Assembly (NCBI RefSeq): GCF_029227915.1
Contig: NC_079885.1
Coordinates: 14,829,001-14,893,000, forward strand
Reading direction: 5' to 3'
Length of the DNA: 64,000 bases
DNA from: Hydractinia symbiolongicarpus
Lineage: Eukaryota > Cnidaria > Hydrozoa > Anthoathecata > Hydractiniidae
Under the pieces are notes generated by a model, which saw nothing but the letters and a program-made list of their open reading frames with translations, made no database searches and was not told where the DNA came from. Position numbers and translations under genes: made by a program. How positions within the stretch are numbered: position 1 is the first letter of the stretch; each line of letters begins with the position of its first letter. Shown piece after piece: positions 58,590-64,000 of the stretch.

Positions 58590-58708
58590 GTCTACGACCA
58601 TACCACGATGAACACACCTGTTCTCGTCCGATCACGGAAGTTAAGCATCGTCGGGCCGGGATAGAACTTGGATGGGGGACCGCCTGGGATCTCCCGGTGT
58701 CGTAGGCT
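58590..58708 (+). rRNA. 5S rRNA: 5S rRNA gene
   Basis: Class beta, T4. T76A only. Its downstream spacer (58980-59130) has unusually many private changes. Confidence 0.97.
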
Positions 58709-59158
58709 ATTGACGTTTTCACGTTACATTATTTATCATCACGACTGTGACGTATCTTTTTTACGCAATAGCCGCCGAGTAAATCAAGTAAGGGACATGA
58801 TTAGAAGTTTCTTTCCCTTCAAAACGGCTACAATCGTGCTGAAATAAATGCGCCACGTCGCAAATGAATGGATTACGAGCGTCAGACAAAGAAAATGGCG
58901 ATGTACTTACTTTGCTAATTAACTTTGTCATATGAAAATTAAGTCTGAAAGTACCCTAGATTGCCTTCGTTGGAACTTTTTACCCGAAATCTTAAAGCGC
59001 ATGGTTGTCGTGAATAATGGATAGCGCTTGAAAAGAGCTTTCAAATGCACATAAACACGACCTATTTCGGATAATCCAGTCAAGAATTATGACCTTTAAA
59101 GTTTAAACCATTTTCGATGTAATGTGCTAATAAATCGTAGATATCTGCCCGTTTGTTT

Positions 59159-59277
59159 GTCTACGACCATACCACGATGAACACACCTGTTCTCGTCCGA
59201 TCGCGTAAGTTAAGCATCGTCGGGCCGGGATAGTACTTGGATGGGGCACCGCCTGGGAACTCCCGGTGTCGTAGGCT
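59159..59277 (+). rRNA. 5S rRNA: 5S rRNA gene
   Basis: Class alpha variant, T5. A45G, G48T, G89C, T101A, counterpart of 49486. Confidence 0.93.
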
Positions 59278-59727
59278 ATTTACTTTTTCACGTTACATTA
59301 TTTATCATTACGACTGTGACGTATCTTTTTTACGCAATAGCCGCTGAGTAAATCAAGTAAGGGACATGATTAGAAGTTTCTTTCCCTTCAAAACGGCTAC
59401 AATCGTGCTGAAATAAATGCGCCACGTCGCAAATGAATGGATTACGAGCGTCAGACAAAGAAAATGGCGATGTACTTACTTTGTTAACTAACTTTGTCAT
59501 ATGAAAATTAAGGCTGAAAGTACCCTAGATTGCCTTCGTTGGAACTTTTTACCGGAAATCTTAAAGCGCATTATTGTCGTAAAGAATCGATAGCGCTTAA
59601 AAGGAGCTTTAAAATGCACATAAACACGAACTATTTCCGATCACCCAGTCAAGAATTATGATCTTTAAAGTTCGAACCATTTTCGATGTAATGTGCTAAT
59701 AAATCGTAGATATCTACCCGTATGTTT

Positions 59728-59846
59728 GTCTACGACCATACCACGATGAACACACCTGTTCTCGTCCGATCACGGAAGTTAAGCATCGTCGGGCCGGGAT
59801 AGTACTTGGATGGGGGACTGCCTGGGATCTCCCGGTGTCGTAGGCT
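59728..59846 (+). rRNA. 5S rRNA: 5S rRNA gene
   Basis: Class beta, T4. C92T only. Confidence 0.96.
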
Positions 59847-60296
59847 ATTGACGTTTTCACGTTACATTATTTATCATCACGACTGTGACGTATCTTTTTT
59901 ACGCAATAGCCGCCGAGTAAATCAGGTAAGGGACATGATTAGAAGTTTCTTTGCCTTAAAAAGGGCCACAATCTTGCTGCAATAAATGCGCCACGTCGCA
60001 AATGAATGGATTAAGAGCGTCAGACAAAGAAAATGGCGATGTAGTTACTTTGCTAATTAACTTTGTCATATGAAAATTAAGTCTGAAAGTACCCTAGATT
60101 TCCTTCGTTGGAACTTTTTACCGGAAATCTTAAAGCGCATGGTTGTCGTAAAGAATCGATAGCGCTTAAAAAGAGCTTTCAAATGCACATAAACACGACC
60201 TATTTCGGATGATCCAGTCAAGAAATATGACCTTTAAAGTTTGAACCATTTTCGATGTAATGTGCTAATAAATCGTAGATATCTGCCCGTTTGTTT

Positions 60297-60415
60297 GTCT
60301 ACGACCATACCACGATGAACACACCTGTTCTCGTCCGATCGCGGAAGTTAAGCATCGTCGGGCCGGGATAGTACTTGGATGGGGGACCGCCTGGGAACTC
60401 CTGGTGTCGTAGGCT
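60297..60415 (+). rRNA. 5S rRNA: 5S rRNA gene
   Basis: Standard alpha, T5. Confidence 0.97.
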
Positions 60416-60865
60416 ATTGACTTTTTCACGTTACATTATTTATCATTACAACTGTGACGTATCTTTTTTACGCAATAGCCGCTGAGTAAATCAAGTAAGG
60501 GACGTGATTAGAAGTTGCTTTCCCTTCAAAACGGCTACAATCTTGCTGCAATAAATGCGCCACGTCGCAAATAAATGGATTACGAGCGTCAGACAAAGAA
60601 AATGGCGATGTACTTACATTGCTAACTAACTTTGTCATATGAAAATTAAGTCTGAAAGTACCCTAGATTGCCTTCGTTGGAACTTTTTACCGGAAATCTT
60701 AAAGCGCATTATTGTCGTAAAGAATCGATAGCGCTTAAAAGGAGCTTTCAAATGCACATAAACACGAATTATTTCCGATCACCCAGTCAAGAATTATGAT
60801 CTTTAAAGTTTGAACCATTTTCGATGTAATGTGCCAATAAATCGTAGATATCTACCCGTATGTTT

Positions 60866-60984
60866 GTCTACGACCATACCACGATGAACACACCTGTTCT
60901 CGTCCGATCACGGAAGTTAAGCATCGTCGGGCCGGGATAGAACTTGGATGGGGGACCGCCTGGGATCTCCCGGTGTCGTAGGCT
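60866..60984 (+). rRNA. 5S rRNA: 5S rRNA gene
   Basis: Class beta, T4. T76A only; tag CACGAATTATTTCC upstream. Confidence 0.97.
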
Positions 60985-61434
60985 ATTGACGTTTTCACGT
61001 TACATTATTTATCATCACGACTGTGACGTATCTTTTTTACGCAATAGCCGCCGAGTAAATCAAGTAAGGGACATGATTAGAAGTTTCTTTCCCTTCAAAA
61101 CGGCTACAATCGTGCTGAAATAAATGCGCCACGTCGCAAATGAATGGATTACGAGCGTCAGACAAAGAAAATGGCGATGTACTTACTTTGTTAACTAACT
61201 TTGTCATATGAAAATTAAGTCTGAAAGTACCCTAGATTTCCTTCGTTGGAACTTTTTACCGGAAATCTTAAAGCGCATGGTTGTCGTAAAGAATCGATAG
61301 CGCTTAAAAAGAGCTTTCAAATGCACATAAACACGACCTATTTCGGATGATCCAGTCAAGAAATATGACCTTTAAAGTTTGAACCATTTTCGATGTAATG
61401 TGCTAATAAATCGTAGATATCTGCCCGTTTGTTT

Positions 61435-61553
61435 GTCTACGACCATACCACGATGAACACACCTGTTCTCGTCCGATCGCGGAAGTTAAGCATCGTCGGG
61501 CCGGGATAGTACTTGGATGGGGGACCGCCTGGGAACTCCTGGTGTCGTAGGCT
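61435..61553 (+). rRNA. 5S rRNA: 5S rRNA gene
   Basis: Standard alpha, T5. Confidence 0.97.
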
Positions 61554-62003
61554 ATTGACTTTTTCACGTTACATTATTTATCATTACGACTGTGACGTAT
61601 CTTTTTTACGCAATAGCCGCTGAGTAAATCAAGTAAGGGACATGATTAGAAGTTTCTTTCCCTTCAAAACGGCTACAATCGTGCTGAAATAAATGCGCCA
61701 CGTCGCAAATGAATGGATTACGAGCGTCAGACAAAGAAAATGGCGATGTACTTACTTTGTTAACTAACTTTGTCATATGAAAATTAAGGCTGAAAGTACC
61801 CTAGATTGCCTTCGTTGGAACTTTTTACCGGAAATCTTAAAGCGCATTATTGTCGTAAAGAATCGATAGCGCTTAAAAGGAGCTTTAAAATGCACATAAA
61901 CACGAACTATTTCCGATCACCCAGTCAAGAATTATGATCTTTAAAGTTCGAACCATTTTCGATGTAATGTGCTAATAAATCGTAGATATCTACCCGTATG
62001 TTT

Positions 62004-62122
62004 GTCTACGACCATACCACGATGAACACACCTGTTCTCGTCCGATCACGGAAGTTAAGCATCGTCGGGCCGGGATAGTACTTGGATGGGGGACTGCCTG
62101 GGATCTCCCGGTGTCGTAGGCT
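62004..62122 (+). rRNA. 5S rRNA: 5S rRNA gene
   Basis: Class beta, T4. C92T only. Confidence 0.96.
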
Positions 62123-62572
62123 ATTGACGTTTTCACGTTACATTATTTATCATCACGACTGTGACGTATCTTTTTTACGCAATAGCCGCCGAGTAAATCA
62201 GGTAAGGGACATGATTAGAAGTTTCTTTGCCTTAAAAAGGGCCACAATCTTGCTGCAATAAATGCGCCACGTCGCAAATGAATGGATTAAGAGCGTCAGA
62301 CAAAGAAAATGGCGATGTAGTTACTTTGCTAATTAACTTTGTCATATGAAAATTAAGTCTGAAAGTACCCTAGATTTCCTTCGTTGGAACTTTTTACCGG
62401 AAATCTTAAAGCGCATGGTTGTCGTAAAGAATCGATAGCGCTTAAAAAGAGCTTTCAAATGCACATAAACACGACCTATTTCGGATGATCCAGTCAAGAA
62501 ATATGACCTTTAAAGTTTGAACCATTTTCGATGTAATGTGCTAATAAATCGTAGATATCTGCCCGTTTGTTT

Positions 62573-62691
62573 GTCTACGACCATACCACGATGAACACAC
62601 CTGTTCTCGTCCGATCGCGGAAGTTAAGCATCGTCGGGCCGGGATAGTACTTGGATGGGGGACCGCCTGGGAACTCCTGGTGTCGTAGGCT
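62573..62691 (+). rRNA. 5S rRNA: 5S rRNA gene
   Basis: Standard alpha, T5. Confidence 0.97.
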
Positions 62692-63141
62692 ATTGACTTT
62701 TTCACGTTACATTATTTATCATTACAACTGTGACGTATCTTTTTTACGCAATAGCCGCTGAGTAAATCAAGTAAGGGACGTGATTAGAAGTTGCTTTCCC
62801 TTCAAAACGGCTACAATCTTGCTGCAATAAATGCGCCACGTCGCAAATAAATGGATTACGAGCGTCAGACAAAGAAAATGGCGATGTACTTACATTGCTA
62901 ACTAACTTTGTCATATGAAAATTAAGTCTGAAAGTACCCTAGATTGCCTTCGTTGGAACTTTTTACCGGAAATCTTAAAGCGCATTATTGTCGTAAAGAA
63001 TCGATAGCGCTTAAAAGGAGCTTTCAAATGCACATAAACACGAATTATTTCCGATCACCCAGTCAAGAATTATGATCTTTAAAGTTTGAACCATTTTCGA
63101 TGTAATGTGCCAATAAATCGTAGATATCTACCCGTATGTTT

Positions 63142-63260
63142 GTCTACGACCATACCACGATGAACACACCTGTTCTCGTCCGATCACGGAAGTTAAGCAT
63201 CGTCGGGCCGGGATAGAACTTGGATGGGGGACCGCCTGGGATCTCCCGGTGTCGTAGGCT
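63142..63260 (+). rRNA. 5S rRNA: 5S rRNA gene
   Basis: Class beta, T4. T76A only; tag CACGAATTATTTCC upstream. Confidence 0.97.
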
Positions 63261-63710
63261 ATTGACGTTTTCACGTTACATTATTTATCATCACGACTGT
63301 GACGTATCTTTTTTACGCAATAGCCGCCGAGTAAATCAAGTAAGGGACATGATTAGAAGTTTCTTTCCCTTCAAAACGGCTACAATCGTGCTGAAATAAA
63401 TGCGCCACGTCGCAAATGAATGGATTACGAGCGTCAGACAAAGAAAATGGCGATGTACTTACTTTGTTAACTAACTTTGTCATATGAAAATTAAGTCTGA
63501 AAGTACCCTAGATTTCCTTCGTTGGAACTTTTTACCGGAAATCTTAAAGCGCATGGTTGTCGTAAAGAATCGATAGCGCTTAAAAAGAGCTTTCAAATGC
63601 ACATAAACACGACCTATTTCGGATGATCCAGTCAAGAAATATGACCTTTAAAGTTTGAACCATTTTCGATGTAATGTGCTAATAAATCGTAGATATCTGC
63701 CCGTTTGTTT

Positions 63711-63829
63711 GTCTACGACCATACCACGATGAACACACCTGTTCTCGTCCGATCGCGGAAGTTAAGCATCGTCGGGCCGGGATAGTACTTGGATGGGGGA
63801 CCGCCTGGGAACTCCTGGTGTCGTAGGCT
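63711..63829 (+). rRNA. 5S rRNA: 5S rRNA gene
   Basis: Standard alpha, T5. Last gene in the window; its spacer runs to the edge. Confidence 0.97.
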
Positions 63830-64000
63830 ATTGACTTTTTCACGTTACATTATTTATCATTACAACTGTGACGTATCTTTTTTACGCAATAGCCGCTGAG
63901 TAAATCAAGTAAGGGACGTGATTAGAAGTTGCTTTCCCTTCAAAACGGCTACAATCTTGCTGCAATAAATGCGCCACGTCGCAAATAAATGGATTACGAG

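Larger units (their letters stand above)
59159..62721 (+). repeat. Seven-gene block, second copy
   Basis: Partner of 49486-53048. The preceding spacers differ, which fixes the left edge near the gene start; the right edge is where CATCACGAC in the first copy becomes CATTACAAC here. Confidence 0.9.
16568..64000 (+). repeat. 5S rDNA tandem array, right segment
   Basis: About 47.4 kb without interruption: one truncated and 83 full genes, spaced 569 bp apart except one 568-bp step (17054 to 17622, caused by a one-base spacer deletion). Beta and alpha genes alternate in 47-64 kb; gamma genes are concentrated in 19-23 kb and 26-47 kb. No ORF, tRNA or other element seen in the spacers. Confidence 0.98.

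Noticed and set aside
1-64000. Regular repeats considered as a CRISPR array or generic centromeric satellite
   Set aside because: The unit contains a recognisable 119-nt 5S rRNA with all helices and is 569 bp long with long conserved spacers; CRISPR repeats are short with unique spacers.
1-64000. tRNA, snRNA or SINE genes in the spacers or transposons
   Set aside because: I found no tRNA-like A/B box pair with cloverleaf, no snRNA and no 5S-headed SINE; the 5S copies all stand in array context.

Overview
This is a metazoan nuclear window made almost entirely of a tandem 5S ribosomal DNA array. A 569-bp unit (119-nt 5S gene plus about 450 bp of non-transcribed spacer) is repeated head to tail on the plus strand. 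I count 98 gene positions: 96 full-length, one cut by the window edge (1-68) and one truncated by a transposon-associated deletion (16568-16603). The 5S sequence, spliceosomal introns, a CR1/L2-group LINE and a THAP/DDE transposon point to an animal. Details of the 5S look arthropod-like to me, but that is a low-confidence guess. 5S positions are numbered from G1 of the gene; the reference is the gene at 519-637. Substitutions are written in DNA letters.

Layout: 1-2087 array; 2088-6812 a complete-looking LINE inserted in a spacer; 6813-12533 array; 12534-16567 a truncated two-gene DNA transposon that resembles Kolobok; 16568-64000 uninterrupted array. No tRNA, other rRNA or host protein gene is visible.

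The array has three linked gene/terminator classes. Alpha (34 genes) carries T101A, nearly always with C106T and from 23 kb onward with A45G, and is followed by a T5 run. Beta (39 genes) matches the reference or carries T76A, C92T and similar, and is followed by a T4 run. Gamma (25 genes, 12-47 kb only) lacks any T4 run next to the gene and often has substitutions that break helices (G31T, C3G, A115T). A T6 run about 49 nt past the gene is present in the units and may be a backup terminator. Alpha and beta genes alternate in much of the array, and several multi-unit blocks have been duplicated in steps that are exact multiples of 569 bp.

The LINE has ORF1 (helical N-terminal half, SGNH-esterase C-terminal half) and ORF2 (apurinic-type endonuclease plus reverse transcriptase). 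ORF2 has no in-frame ATG until well inside the endonuclease. Its frame opens exactly at a T TTT TTA heptamer in the ORF1 frame, which suggests -1 ribosomal frameshifting.

The DNA transposon holds a three-exon plus-strand gene for a protein like the P2X7 receptor C-terminal (ballast) domain, and a convergent two-exon THAP/DDE transposase gene. A deletion removed its right end and the start of the THAP domain.
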